From: Polyangia bacterium
GTDB taxonomy: Bacteria; Myxococcota_A; Polyangia; Fen-1088
Length of the DNA stretch: 35,618 nucleotides
Direction: 5' to 3'
Assembly: GCA_036268875.1 (NCBI GenBank)
Contig: DATATI010000059.1
Coordinates: 1-35,618 of the forward strand
Numbering within the stretch: the stretch's first letter is position 1; every line of letters begins with the position of its first letter. A model generated the notes under the pieces. It had not been told where the DNA came from, did not search any database, and saw nothing but the letters and a program-made list of their open reading frames with translations. Shown piece after piece: positions 25,397-35,618 of this stretch. A program made the translations under genes and the position numbers.

Positions 25397-26212
25397 ATGA
25401 CCACCAGCGATGCCACCGCGGCGGGCAGCCTGATTCTGGTCGAACGCAAGGGAACCACCGCCATCATCACCTTGAACCGCCCAGCGGCGATGAACGCGCT
25501 GTCGGTCGAGCTGGTGGCGGCGCTGGAGCAGACGGTGCGCGATCTGCGCGGGGCGGGCGCCGGCAGCGGCGTCATTCGCGCGCTGATCATCACGGGCGCC
25601 GGCGGCAAGGCGTTCTGCGCCGGCGCCGATTTGAAGGAACGGCGGGCCATGAGCCTGGCCGACACGCGCCGGTTCCTGAACATATTGGGCGCCGCCGTCG
25701 ACGCGGTGGCGGCGTTTCCGGTGCCGGTGATCGCGGCGGTGAACGGCGCGGCCTTCGGCGGCGGCTTCGAGCTGGCGCTGGCTTGCGACATCCGCCTCGG
25801 CGCTGACAACGCCGAGCTGGGCCTTCCCGAGGTGCGCCTCGGCATCATCCCCGGCGCCGGCGGGACGCAGCGTCTGGCGCGGGTGGCGGGCGTCGCCGTG
25901 GCGAAAGAATTGATCTTCACCGGGCGGCGCATCGACGCGGCGACGGCGCGCGGGTTGGGGATCGTCTCGTCGGTGCACCCGGCGGCGGATCTCTTGAGCG
26001 CGGCCGAAGCGGTGGCGGCCGAGGTGGCGGCGGGCGGTCCGCTGGCGGTGGCCCAGGCCAAACGCGCCATCGACGACGGGCTGTCGCTGTCGCTGGGCAA
26101 CGCCCTGGCGGTCGAGCGGGCGTGTTACGAGGCGGTGTTGACCAGCGAGGATCGCGAGGAGGGCCTGCGCGCCTTCGTCGAGAAACGCCGCCCGGTCTTT
26201 CAGGGCAAGTAG
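25397..26212 (+). CDS. Methylglutaconyl-CoA hydratase-like enoyl-CoA hydratase
   Basis: A 271-residue crotonase-fold protein. The oxyanion loop CAGADLKER, the first catalytic Glu in AFGGGFELALACD and the second in GLPEVRLGIIPGAGGTQRL are all present, so it should hydrate an enoyl-CoA. The CAGADLKERRAM and VAKELIFTGRRID segments are closest to AUH-type 3-methylglutaconyl-CoA hydratases, the step just before HMG-CoA lyase. Its place between the lyase and the carboxylase supports this. A generic enoyl-CoA hydratase remains possible. The C-terminus is complete (VFQGK). Confidence 0.88.
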   Translation: MTTSDATAAGSLILVERKGTTAIITLNRPAAMNALSVELVAALEQTVRDLRGAGAGSGVIRALIITGAGGKAFCAGADLKERRAMSLADTRRFLNILGAAVDAVAAFPVPVIAAVNGAAFGGGFELALACDIRLGADNAELGLPEVRLGIIPGAGGTQRLARVAGVAVAKELIFTGRRIDAATARGLGIVSSVHPAADLLSAAEAVAAEVAAGGPLAVAQAKRAIDDGLSLSLGNALAVERACYEAVLTSEDREEGLRAFVEKRRPVFQGK

Positions 26213-26252
26213 CCGAGACGACGAACGACGAACGACTGACGAAGGACGACGC

Positions 26253-27791
26253 ATGGGACGCAGTGACGACCTGAAGGCGCTGGGCGAGACGATCAAGAAG
26301 GGCGGCGCGCCCAAGTACCACCAGAGCAACGCCGCCGCCGGCAAGCTGTTCTGCCGCGAGCGCATCGCTCGATTGTGCGACGAGGGCGGCAAGGATTTTG
26401 TCGAGGACGGCCTTTTCGCCAACGCCACCGCCGGCGATCTGCCCGCCGACGGCGTGGTCACCGGCATCGGCCGCGTGCACGGGCGGCCGGTGGCGATCAT
26501 GGCCAACGATTCGACGGTGAAGGCCGGCTCGTGGGGCGCGCGCACCGTCGAGAAGATCGTGCGCATCCAAGAACAGGCCGGTCGCCTGCGCATCCCGCTT
26601 TTCTATCTGGTCGATTCGGCGGGCGCGCGCATCACCGATCAGATCGACATGTTCCCCGGGCGCCGCCACGCCGGCCGCATCTTCAATAACCAGGTGCGCC
26701 TGTCGGGAGCCATCCCGCAGATCTGTCTGCTGTTCGGCCCGTCGGCGGCGGGCGGGGCCTACATCCCGGCCTTCTGCGACGTGATCTTCATGGTCGAGAA
26801 GAACGCCTCGATGTACCTCGGTTCGCCGCGCATGGCGGAGATGGTGATCGGTGAAAAGGTCACCCTGGAAGAGATGGGCGGCGCGCGCATGCACTGCGAG
26901 GTCTCCGGCTGCGGCGATCTGCTGGCCAAGGACGAAGCGGCCTGCTTGCAAGCGGCCCGCGATTATCTGGCTTACCTGCCCCAGCGCGGTGCTGGCGACA
27001 GGCCGGAGATCATCGCCGCCCGTGCGCCCAAGCCCGGGGCCAAGCGCATCGACGATATCTTGCCGCCCAACCAGAACCAGGCCTTCGACATCGCCGCCGT
27101 GATCGAGGCGCTGGTCGACGAGGGCAGCTTCTTCGAGATCAAGAAACTCTTCGCCCGCGAGCTGGTGACCGGATTTGCCCGGCTGGGTGGGCGCGCGGTG
27201 GGCATCGTGGCGAGCCAGCCGAAATGGAAGGGCGGCGTGTTGTTCGTCGATTCGGCCGACAAGGCGGCGCGCTTTATCTGGTTGTGCGATGCCTTCGGCA
27301 TCCCGCTGCTTTTTCTCGCCGATGTGCCCGGCTTCATGATCGGCAAGGCGGTCGAACGGCAAGGGATCATCCGCCACGGCGCCAAGATGATCTCCGCCGT
27401 CGCCGACGCCACGGTGCCGAAGTTCTGCGTGGTTTTACGAAAAGCTTACGGGGCCGGTCTGTACGCCATGTGCGGTCCTGGCTTTGATCCCGACGCCACC
27501 ATCGCCCTGCCGCAGGCGATGATCGCCGTGATGGGCGCCGAGGCGGCCATCAACGCCGTCTACGCCAACAAGATCGCCGAGAAGCCGGAGGCCGAACGCG
27601 CGGCGTTCATCGAACAGCTGCGCCAGCAGTACCGCGAGGACATCGACATCGTGAAGCTGGCGGCCGACCTGCACATCGACGCCATCGTTCCTGGCGACGA
27701 CCTGCGCGTCGAGCTCTCGCGCCGGTTGGCCGCCACCGATCACAAGATCACGCCGACGTTCCCGCGCCGGCGCTCGGTTCTCCCGGTCTAG
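26253..27791 (+). CDS. Acyl-CoA carboxylase, carboxyltransferase (beta) subunit
   Basis: A 512-residue subunit of a biotin-dependent acyl-CoA carboxylase. Both halves of the crotonase-like carboxyltransferase are present: the N-half with MANDSTVKAGSWG, LVDSAGARI and the oxyanion region GPSAAGGAYIPAFCD, and the C-half with FLADVPGFMIG and RKAYGAGLYAMCGPGFDPD. Next to HMG-CoA lyase and a methylglutaconyl-CoA hydratase, methylcrotonyl-CoA is the likely substrate; propionyl- or geranyl-CoA types are similar. The biotin carboxylase/biotin-carrier subunit is not adjacent. The start has a good site, GAAGGA, before ATG 26253. It is 40 bp after the hydratase gene. Confidence 0.92.
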   Translation: MGRSDDLKALGETIKKGGAPKYHQSNAAAGKLFCRERIARLCDEGGKDFVEDGLFANATAGDLPADGVVTGIGRVHGRPVAIMANDSTVKAGSWGARTVEKIVRIQEQAGRLRIPLFYLVDSAGARITDQIDMFPGRRHAGRIFNNQVRLSGAIPQICLLFGPSAAGGAYIPAFCDVIFMVEKNASMYLGSPRMAEMVIGEKVTLEEMGGARMHCEVSGCGDLLAKDEAACLQAARDYLAYLPQRGAGDRPEIIAARAPKPGAKRIDDILPPNQNQAFDIAAVIEALVDEGSFFEIKKLFARELVTGFARLGGRAVGIVASQPKWKGGVLFVDSADKAARFIWLCDAFGIPLLFLADVPGFMIGKAVERQGIIRHGAKMISAVADATVPKFCVVLRKAYGAGLYAMCGPGFDPDATIALPQAMIAVMGAEAAINAVYANKIAEKPEAERAAFIEQLRQQYREDIDIVKLAADLHIDAIVPGDDLRVELSRRLAATDHKITPTFPRRRSVLPV

Positions 27792-27808
27792 ATCGCCGGG
27801 AGATCGGG

Positions 27809-27814
27809 TATCGT
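27809..27814 (+). promoter_or_regulatory. -10-like TATCGT just before the moeA start
   Basis: GGTATCGT is followed by six bases and ATG 27821, with no Shine-Dalgarno sequence. The gap to the preceding gene is 29 bp, so moeA may have its own leaderless transcript even though it lies in the same direction. Confidence 0.45.
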
Positions 27815-27820
27815 TCGGCG

Positions 27821-29074
27821 ATGCCGGGATCGCCGCCGTCGCTGAAGTTGTTGCCCGCCGAAGAAGCACGGCGGATCATGGCCGGGGTGGCGCCGGTCGA
27901 TGTCGAGCGGGTGCCTTTGCGCCGGGCGGGCGGGCGCGTGCTGGCGGAGGCGCTGAGCGCGCCCGAGGATCTGCCGCCGGCGGCGCGGTCGGTGATGGAT
28001 GGGTACGCGGTGCGGGCGGCGGAGGTGGCGGCGGCGACGGCGGAGGCGCCGGCGGTGCTGCGTCTGGCGGGTGTGGTCCCGATGGGCGGTGTCTTCGCCG
28101 GGCGGGTGGAAGCGGGGGAGCTGGTGGGGATTTCGACGGGCGGGTTTTTGCCGGCGGGCGCGGACGCGGTGGTGATGATCGAGCACACCGAGCCGCGCTC
28201 GGGCGAGGTGACGGTCGGCGATCGGGTGCGGATCTTTTCGGTCGTGGCCGCCGGGGCCAACCTGATCGCCGCCGGTGAAGATCTGCACGCCGGCGCCGCC
28301 GTGCTGACCCGCGGACGCCGGCTGCGGCCGCAGGATCTGGCGGCGCTGGCCACCTTCGGCGTGTCCGAGGTGCTGGTGCACCGCCGGCCGCGCATCGCGC
28401 TTCTGTCGACGGGCAACGAGCTGTGCGAGCCGACGGAGCGGCCCGGCCCCGGCCAGGTCCGCGACGTCAATCAGGCGGTGCTGGGCGCGCAGATCGAAAG
28501 CGCCGGCTGCGCGGTCAGCTACGGCGGCATCGTGCGCGACCGGGCCAGCGATCTGCGCACGGCGATTTCGTTGCTGCTGCCCGGCCACGACGGGTTGATC
28601 TTGTCGGGCGGATCGTCGGTGGGCGTGAAAGACGTGTCGGCCGAGGCGCTGGGCAATCTGGACGCGCCGGGCATTGTCTTTCATGGGATCGACATTCGCC
28701 CGGGCAAACCGACGCTGTTCGCCCTGGCGGGGCAGAAACCGATCCTGGGCATGCCGGGATTTCCTACCTCGTCGATGATCGTCTTCGACGCCTTCGTGCG
28801 GCCGATGCTCTGGCGTCTGGGCGGCGAGGGCGCGCGCGATCCGTGGCCGGCGCACTGCCCGGCGCGTCTTGGTCGGGCGTACACCTCGGCGCGCGGGCGC
28901 GAGGATTACCTGCGCGTGCGGCTGACGATCGAAGACGGCCAGCGCTGGGCCCACCCGCTGGCCGGTGGCTCGGCGGCCATCTCCAACGTGCTGCTGGCCG
29001 ACGGCCTGGTGCGGGTGGACGCCGACCTCGAGGGGCTGGCCCGCGGTGACTCCGTCGAGGTCTGGCTGTACTGA
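27821..29074 (+). CDS. moeA: Molybdopterin molybdotransferase
   Basis: A 417-residue MoeA protein, which inserts molybdate into adenylated molybdopterin in the last step of molybdenum-cofactor synthesis. The N-terminal part has the conserved SVMDGYAV and GISTGGFLPAGADAVVMIEH. The MoCF/MogA-like domain has LLSTGNEL, DVNQ, GGIVRD and LSGGSSVGVKD. HGIDIRPGKPT and the GMPGFPTSSMI loop follow, then a C-terminal domain ending WLY. The GFPTS form of the loop differs from the GNPVS of many proteobacterial MoeA proteins and is nearer other lineages. No other mo-cofactor gene or molybdoenzyme is in the window. Confidence 0.95.
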   Translation: MPGSPPSLKLLPAEEARRIMAGVAPVDVERVPLRRAGGRVLAEALSAPEDLPPAARSVMDGYAVRAAEVAAATAEAPAVLRLAGVVPMGGVFAGRVEAGELVGISTGGFLPAGADAVVMIEHTEPRSGEVTVGDRVRIFSVVAAGANLIAAGEDLHAGAAVLTRGRRLRPQDLAALATFGVSEVLVHRRPRIALLSTGNELCEPTERPGPGQVRDVNQAVLGAQIESAGCAVSYGGIVRDRASDLRTAISLLLPGHDGLILSGGSSVGVKDVSAEALGNLDAPGIVFHGIDIRPGKPTLFALAGQKPILGMPGFPTSSMIVFDAFVRPMLWRLGGEGARDPWPAHCPARLGRAYTSARGREDYLRVRLTIEDGQRWAHPLAGGSAAISNVLLADGLVRVDADLEGLARGDSVEVWLY

Positions 29075-29087
29075 ACGGCGGCGCCTC

Positions 29088-29573
29088 TCAGAACAACCAG
29101 AAGGCGCCGACCCGCCCTTCGACCACTGTCTGGGTGGCCGAGTTCTGGAAGCGCGGCAAGACGCCGCCCTCAGCGAAGATGTCGAGGCCGATCAGCGGCA
29201 AGCCGATCTTGAATCCCACCGCCCCGCCCACCGCGTAGTGCGCGGTGTGCAGCAGGTTCTCGACCGCGAAGATGGCCCGCGCGTAGATGGGAAAGATGGG
29301 GGGATAGATGCCCAGCATCGGTCGCAGCTGCAGATCGAATTTGCTGTTCTTGACGTCGCCAAGATCGCCGACGATGCCAAGCTGCGGGCGCAGCAGGCCC
29401 AGCACCTCGTAACCGGGCGCCAGCATGACGTTGGTCGGCTCCCAGCCGCGCGGTTCATTGACCCGACCGCCCTTGCCCACCGAGCCTTCGATGACCCAAC
29501 CGGCCTGGGCGCTGGTGGCGCCGGCGAGGGAGATCAGCACCAGGAGAAAAGCGATTCCAATGAGCTTACGCAT
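29088..29573 (-). CDS. Small secreted/outer-membrane protein, unknown
   Basis: A 161-residue protein with a clear signal peptide (cleavage after SAQA, before GWVIEG). The mature part is Gly-rich and alternates hydrophobic and polar residues (VIEGSVGKGGRV, FDLQLRPMLGIYP, YAVGGAVGFKIGLP, EGRVGAFWLF) and ends in an aromatic residue, as in outer-membrane beta-barrels. The size would suit a barrel of about eight strands. AAGGAG four bases before ATG 29573 sets the start. It is convergent with moeA, 13 bp away. Function unknown. Confidence 0.8.
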   Translation of the reverse strand: MRKLIGIAFLLVLISLAGATSAQAGWVIEGSVGKGGRVNEPRGWEPTNVMLAPGYEVLGLLRPQLGIVGDLGDVKNSKFDLQLRPMLGIYPPIFPIYARAIFAVENLLHTAHYAVGGAVGFKIGLPLIGLDIFAEGGVLPRFQNSATQTVVEGRVGAFWLF

Positions 29574-29648
29574 GACACTCCTTATTATTGCTTTAGCGAA
29601 CCAGGATAGGCCTCGGTTTGGCGAATCCGCAAGCGCAATGGCGGGCGA

Positions 29649-30260
29649 TCAGAAGGCGCCGGCGATGCGCGGCCCGACGGCCAGCGTGCCTTTCGCGGTC
29701 AAAGACGGGGCAAGAGTCACGTTCCATCCCACCGCACGGGGCGCCGTGCCGCCGCTCTTCGCCCACGGATTGCGCTCCAGGCTGCCGAATACGACCCCGG
29801 CGCCGGTGCCGGCCAGCGTGCCGATGGCGGCGCCGAATAAAATGTTCTCCGGGCGGTTCGTCTCCAGCGCCACCAGGCCGCCGATGAGAGCGCCGAAGAT
29901 GGTCCCGAACGTGCCGCCGTAGGCCATGTCCCGCGTGATGAGATAGCCCCGGCCGCTGGGCCGCGCGCCGTTGTCGATGAACCCCAGGGTCAATCCGAGC
30001 GCGCCGCCGGCCAGCGCCCCGATGGCCGCGCCGGCGACCACTGGTCGCCAGTCGCGGCGCTGCAGGCCATTTTCGCGGGCCACCAGGTAGCCGCCCGCGA
30101 GGCCAGCCGCGATCCCCATCCCGAATCCGCTGATGCCGGTCTCGAACGGCGAAGGCGGCGGGGCGCTCGGCGTTGAGACGTTGGCCTGCGCCCAGCCGGC
30201 CGATGGGGCGCCCAGCGCGGCCAGCAGCGTGACGGCAGCCATCAACGTGGTTTTGCTCAT
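29649..30260 (-). CDS. Exported glycine-zipper membrane protein, unknown
   Basis: A 203-residue protein with a signal peptide to about residue 26 (WAQA). Several Gly/Ala-rich hydrophobic segments follow (FGMGIAAGLAGGYLVA, VVAGAAIGALAGGALGLTLG, GGTFGTIFGALIGGLVAL, GAAIGTLAGTGAGVVFG), which look like glycine-zipper helices. A Pro-rich linker follows the signal peptide, and the C-terminus is beta-like (WNVTLAPSLTAKGTLAVGPRIAG). Not recognised as a known family; an envelope role is inferred. It is 75 bp upstream of the small beta-barrel-like gene on the same strand, so they may be co-transcribed. Confidence 0.75.
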   Translation of the reverse strand: MSKTTLMAAVTLLAALGAPSAGWAQANVSTPSAPPPSPFETGISGFGMGIAAGLAGGYLVARENGLQRRDWRPVVAGAAIGALAGGALGLTLGFIDNGARPSGRGYLITRDMAYGGTFGTIFGALIGGLVALETNRPENILFGAAIGTLAGTGAGVVFGSLERNPWAKSGGTAPRAVGWNVTLAPSLTAKGTLAVGPRIAGAF

Positions 30261-30384
30261 TGTGCAGCTCTAAGAGCGGCAGAGCGGTCTGTCAATTGCG
30301 GCGTCGGGCAGCGGGTCTGGGGTTTCCCGAAGGTGCGCGCATTTTTCCTGGATTCTGCGGCGGTTTTTCTTCAACGTACGCTGC

Positions 30385-32304
<1,920 letters not shown>

Positions 32305-32311
32305 GTTCGCC

Positions 32312-33619
32312 ATGACCGCCGTCGACATGAAGGGACGTTTGGGCGATCCGGCGGCCGTCGACGCCTCGCTGTCGAACCTGGCGCGCGGCGTGGTGGGCTC
32401 GGAGATCCTGCGCATCGCCGCCGAGATCCGCGCGCTGAAGGCCAAGGGCGCCTCCATCTGCAACCTGACCGTCGGTGATTTCGATCCGACGTATTTTCCC
32501 GTGCCAGAAATGCTGCTCGACGGCGTGCGCGCCGCCCTGGCCGCCGGCCACACCAACTACCCGCCCTCTGACGGCGTGCTGGCCCTCCGCGAGGCGGTGA
32601 CCCATTTTTACGGGCGCGGCCTGGGCCTGTCCTATCCCGTCGAGTCGGTGTTGATCACCGGCGGGGCGCGGCCGCTGCTTTACGGCGCCTATCGCACGGT
32701 GCTGGATCCCGGCGACGTGGTCGTCTATCCGGTGCCGTCGTGGAACAACAACCACTACGCCTATCTCTGCACCACCAAGCCGATCGAGCTGCCGGTTTCG
32801 GCGGAGACGAATTTTTTCCCCACCGCAAAGATGCTGCGGCCGCACCTTTCGGCCGCGCGTTTGCTGATGATCAACTCGCCGCTGAACCCGACCGGCACGG
32901 TGATCGATCCTGAAGAGCTGCGCGCCATCTGCGAGCTGGTGGTGGAAGAGAACCGCCGCCGCGCCAAGGCCGGCGCCGACGCCGGCAAGGCGTTGTGGCT
33001 GTGTTACGACCAGGTCTACTGGCAGCTGACCTTCGGGGCCGCGCGCCACGCCACGCCGCCCGAGGTCTGCATGGACGTGGCGCCGTACACCATCATGCTC
33101 GACGCGGCGTCGAAGAGCTTTGCCGCCACCGGCATGCGGGTGGGCTGGGCGGTGATGCCGCCGGCCGCCCGCCAGCGCATGGCCGATATCCTGGGCCACG
33201 TCGGGGCCTGGGCGCCGAAGGCCGAGCAGGTGGCGCTGGCCGCGCTCCTCGAAGACGAGGTCGCCGTGCGCACGTACCACGCCGGCATGCTGGAACGGGT
33301 CAAGCAGCGCCTGGACGCGCTGGCGGCCGGGTTTCAGAAAATGCGCGCCGACGGTTTTCCCGTCGAGGTGATCGATCCCCAAGGCGCGATCTATCTGTCG
33401 GTGCGCGTGGCGGTCCCCGGCCGCAGCAACGACGAGATTCGCCAGCACCTGCTTTCCCATGCCGGGTTCGCGGTGGTCCCGTTCCAGGCCTTCGGGCTGC
33501 GCGGCGACAGCGGTTGGTTCCGCATCTCCGTCGGTGCGGTCTCCGAACGCGACATCGAAGAAGCCTTGCCGCGCGTGCGGGCGGCGCTGGCGATATTGTC
33601 GAAACCGTCCGCGCGCTGA
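32312..33619 (+). CDS. Class I/II pyridoxal-phosphate aminotransferase
   Basis: A 435-residue fold type I aminotransferase. NSPLNPTG, YDQVYWQLTFG and the PLP lysine Lys268 in DAASKSFAATGMRVGW are the expected anchors, and WFRISVG carries the carboxylate-binding Arg. It resembles aspartate-aminotransferase-like enzymes; the amino donor and acceptor are not defined by sequence. It starts 7 bp after speA, so the two are very likely one operon. The partner could be an amino acid linked to arginine or ornithine metabolism, but that is inference. ATG 32327 is an alternative start. Confidence 0.9.
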   Translation: MTAVDMKGRLGDPAAVDASLSNLARGVVGSEILRIAAEIRALKAKGASICNLTVGDFDPTYFPVPEMLLDGVRAALAAGHTNYPPSDGVLALREAVTHFYGRGLGLSYPVESVLITGGARPLLYGAYRTVLDPGDVVVYPVPSWNNNHYAYLCTTKPIELPVSAETNFFPTAKMLRPHLSAARLLMINSPLNPTGTVIDPEELRAICELVVEENRRRAKAGADAGKALWLCYDQVYWQLTFGAARHATPPEVCMDVAPYTIMLDAASKSFAATGMRVGWAVMPPAARQRMADILGHVGAWAPKAEQVALAALLEDEVAVRTYHAGMLERVKQRLDALAAGFQKMRADGFPVEVIDPQGAIYLSVRVAVPGRSNDEIRQHLLSHAGFAVVPFQAFGLRGDSGWFRISVGAVSERDIEEALPRVRAALAILSKPSAR

Positions 33620-33692
33620 CCGGCGCCATGCGCTTTGGTCGCTGGCGTTTGATCCACCTGGGCGGCGCACTGCCGGAGTCGGACAGCGATTC

Positions 33693-35477
33693 ATGATCGC
33701 CGCGCTGGTGGCCATCGCCACGGCGCTGCGGGTGGCGTGGGTGCTGCTGGTGCCCACGCGTCCGGTGGGCGATTTCGCCCTGTACGTTGAATCATCGGCG
33801 CACCTTCTGGCCCACGGCGCGTTCGATTCAGCGTTCATCTACATGCCCGGCTATGTCATCGCCTTGGCCGGGGTCCAGGCGCTGGGTGGCGGCCTGCTGG
33901 CGATGAAGTTGCTGGGCGCGGTTGTTGGGGGCCTGGGCGCCTGGCCGGTGGCGGGACTGGGGGCGCGCTTGTTCGATCGCCGTGCTGGGTGGGCGGCGGG
34001 CGCTCTTTACGCCGTGTGGCCGGCGGGGATCGCGGTGGCCAGCGTGACCGGCACCGATCTGCCGACCGGCGTGCTGCTGGCGACGGCGGTTTATCAGCTG
34101 GTCCGCTGGCGCGCGGAGCGACCATGGACGGCGGCGATCTTGTTCGGGCTGGTGTCGGGGCTGGCGGCGACGGTGCGGGCCATCGCGGCGCCGCTGGCGG
34201 CGCTGTCGTTGTTTTTTTGGCTGGCGGCGCGGGTTCGTCCGTCGCAGGCGGTGGCCCGCGCGGCGGTCAGCTGCGCGCTGGCGGTGTGCGTGCTGTTGCC
34301 GTGGGGCATTCGCAATCAGCGACGGTACGGCGAGTTTTTTCTCACCGACAGCCACGGCGGCCACACCGCGCTGGTGGGATCCAATCCCGACACCGACGGG
34401 GTTTACTCGCGGTCGCTGAACCTGATGTTCTGGAAGGGCACCGGGTTCAAGCTGTTCGATCCGCCGCACCGGCAATCGGATCGGGCGGCGTACGATCTGG
34501 CGATCGCCTGGGCGCGATTCGAGCCGGCGTACGCGGCCGGGCTGGTGATGGCCAAGGCAGATCGTCTGCTGACCAGCGAGCAGCCGTTGCTGTACTGGCC
34601 GATCTACCGGCAAGGCGTGCTGTCCGGCGGCGCGCGCGCCTTCTTCGAATCGGCGCGCCGGCCGCTGGAAGGGATCGTCGACGGTTTCTGGTACGCGCTG
34701 CTGTCGCTGGTGGCGATCGGCGTGGTGGTGGCGGCAGCGCAGCGGCGCTGGCCGGCCCTGAGCGTGCTGCTGTTTCCGCTGGTCCTGACGGCCTTGTACG
34801 CCACCTTCTTTTCCGAGGCGCGCTATCACCTGGCCCTGGTGGTGTTTCTGTTTCCGTTTGCGGGCGCCGTCGTTTCGTCGGCGTCGGGCCGTCAGTCGGC
34901 CATCGTGGCGCGGCGGCGGTGGCGGCCGGCGCTGGCGGCGATTTTTTTGCTGGCGGCGATCTTCATCGGCTGGCCGGCGCTGGTGCGGGCCGGGACGGTC
35001 TTACGCGAGCGACATCGATGGGCGGTTTGCGTGTGTACCGTCGACGATCAGTCGCGTCTTTGTCAGTGGAAACCCGCGGCGCGGGCGCCGGGCGAGGGCC
35101 GCTCGCCGGTGCGCGGGGTGTGGAACGGCGTGGGGCTGATGGCGCCGGCCGGCGGCACGCGGGTGGCCGCCACCGCCACTTTCGTTGATTTGCCGTCCGG
35201 ACGATATCGATTCACGGGCGTCGTCGATCAGCTGTGCAACGATCTTTCTTCGGCACCGCAGGTGGTTTTGTCCAGCGACGGGCGTGCCATCGCCGCCGCG
35301 GTGCTGTCCGCGCCGGTGGACAGTACAGATGAGTCCAGGGCCCAACCGATCGAAGGCGTGATCGATCACCGCGGCGGGAATCTACACCTGGAATTCACCG
35401 TCGCTGCGACCGCGCGGACAACGGTTTGGTTAAGCGATCTGCGGGTGGTGGGCGTGGCCCGCGGCCAGCACGAATAG
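33693..35477 (+). CDS. GT39-like membrane glycosyltransferase with C-terminal soluble domain
   Basis: A 594-residue polytopic membrane protein. An early periplasmic loop reads RPVGDFALYVESSAHLLAHG, with the Asp at the place of the catalytic acid of GT39/ArnT-like enzymes. About ten helices follow, with DSHGGHTALVGSNPDTDG in a large loop. After the last helix (AAIFIGWPALVRAG) there are about 165 residues of probably beta-type soluble domain. The start at ATG 33693 is chosen over longer open frame because the first helix begins right there (MIAALVAIATALRVAWVLL). It follows the aminotransferase by 73 bp. Sugar donor and acceptor unknown. Confidence 0.8.
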   Translation: MIAALVAIATALRVAWVLLVPTRPVGDFALYVESSAHLLAHGAFDSAFIYMPGYVIALAGVQALGGGLLAMKLLGAVVGGLGAWPVAGLGARLFDRRAGWAAGALYAVWPAGIAVASVTGTDLPTGVLLATAVYQLVRWRAERPWTAAILFGLVSGLAATVRAIAAPLAALSLFFWLAARVRPSQAVARAAVSCALAVCVLLPWGIRNQRRYGEFFLTDSHGGHTALVGSNPDTDGVYSRSLNLMFWKGTGFKLFDPPHRQSDRAAYDLAIAWARFEPAYAAGLVMAKADRLLTSEQPLLYWPIYRQGVLSGGARAFFESARRPLEGIVDGFWYALLSLVAIGVVVAAAQRRWPALSVLLFPLVLTALYATFFSEARYHLALVVFLFPFAGAVVSSASGRQSAIVARRRWRPALAAIFLLAAIFIGWPALVRAGTVLRERHRWAVCVCTVDDQSRLCQWKPAARAPGEGRSPVRGVWNGVGLMAPAGGTRVAATATFVDLPSGRYRFTGVVDQLCNDLSSAPQVVLSSDGRAIAAAVLSAPVDSTDESRAQPIEGVIDHRGGNLHLEFTVAATARTTVWLSDLRVVGVARGQHE

Positions 35478-35483
35478 AAAACG

Positions 35484-35511
35484 TTGGCAGGCAAAGCCGA
35501 TTGTGCATAAT
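35484..35511 (+). promoter_or_regulatory. Sigma-70-type promoter for the last gene (TTGGCA-N16-CATAAT)
   Basis: TTGGCA (35484-35489) and CATAAT (35506-35511) differ from consensus by one base each, with a 16-bp spacer. The -10 box ends 8 bases before ATG 35520, so transcription would begin at or within a base or two of the start codon. This is the best promoter match in the window. Confidence 0.65.
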
Positions 35512-35519
35512 CCCCCACG

Positions 35520-35618
35520 ATGTCATCCCGAAGCGCCACCAGGGCCGTTTCGCTGGGCGCCGCTGTTCTCGCTCTTGCCGCTGGAATCGGATGCGGAAGC
35601 GCGACGGACGACCGACCC
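35520..35618 (+). CDS. Lipoprotein, N-terminal fragment (cut by window edge)
   Basis: 33 residues are visible. A basic start (MSSRSATRAV) leads into a hydrophobic stretch and the lipobox AGIGC, followed by GSATDDRP, so a type II lipoprotein signal peptide is well supported. The rest lies outside the window and no function can be assigned. A good promoter sits directly upstream. Confidence 0.75.
   Translation, partial: MSSRSATRAVSLGAAVLALAAGIGCGSATDDRP

Noticed and set aside
33628-33696. 22-residue plus-strand frame overlapping the GT39-like start by ATGA
   Set aside because: The overlap is suggestive of coupling, but there is no ribosome-binding site or recognisable sequence; too short to support.

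Overview
The window looks like chromosomal DNA of a high-GC member of the Myxococcota (the former delta-proteobacterial myxobacteria, perhaps Polyangia). Pointers are a C-terminal MYXO-CTERM-like sorting tag (Gly-Cys-x-Cys, hydrophobic helix, Arg cluster) on the protein ending at 1771, a PilZ protein of the type common in myxobacteria, many secreted or lipid-anchored proteins of unknown role, and a Cys-rich lipoprotein with a Gly/Thr/Ala-rich tail. Taxonomy is inferred from these features, not from a database search. No phage, insertion sequence or CRISPR array was seen.

Layout. 1-3174: start of a secreted protein (minus strand, cut by the window edge) divergent from two tandem paralogous BNR/Vps10-like secreted proteins. 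3217-4577: tRNA with CAU anticodon, a coiled-coil/zinc-ribbon protein and RNase P RNA. 4703-7573: uvrA (minus). 7717-9111: small membrane protein, SAM methyltransferase, PilZ protein. 9195-14309 (all minus): GT39-like membrane glycosyltransferase, a 190-bp imperfect palindrome, Cys-rich lipoprotein, MatB-like acyl-CoA synthetase. 14337-21566: metallo-beta-lactamase-fold hydrolase, a GT2 glycosyltransferase overlapping a secreted gluzincin, an M61 peptidase with PDZ domain, and a B12-type radical SAM protein with an unusual CX4CX2C motif. 21662-23456: secreted DUF4412-like protein, a second large palindrome (about 183 bp) and a membrane protein. 23698-29074 (all plus): HAD phosphatase, HMG-CoA lyase, methylglutaconyl-CoA hydratase-like protein, acyl-CoA carboxylase carboxyltransferase subunit and MoeA. 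29088-30260: two envelope proteins of unknown role. 30385-33619: biosynthetic arginine decarboxylase closely followed by an aminotransferase. 33693-35618: second GT39-like membrane protein and the start of a lipoprotein gene.

How the genes fit together. The clearest pathway is the lower part of leucine/isovalerate catabolism (24435-27791): carboxyltransferase, hydratase and lyase would act in series from 3-methylcrotonyl-CoA to acetoacetate plus acetyl-CoA. The biotin carboxylase subunit and isovaleryl-CoA dehydrogenase are not in the window. Arginine decarboxylase plus aminotransferase suggests a polyamine or amino-acid branch. Two polyprenyl-phosphate-type membrane glycosyltransferases, a GT2 enzyme and many exported proteins point to investment in the cell envelope.

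No clear new multi-gene system was found. The features most worth checking are: several genes whose start codon lies only 6-8 nt after a -10-like hexamer, suggesting leaderless mRNAs; two large intergenic palindromes of similar size; and the altered cysteine spacing in the radical SAM protein.
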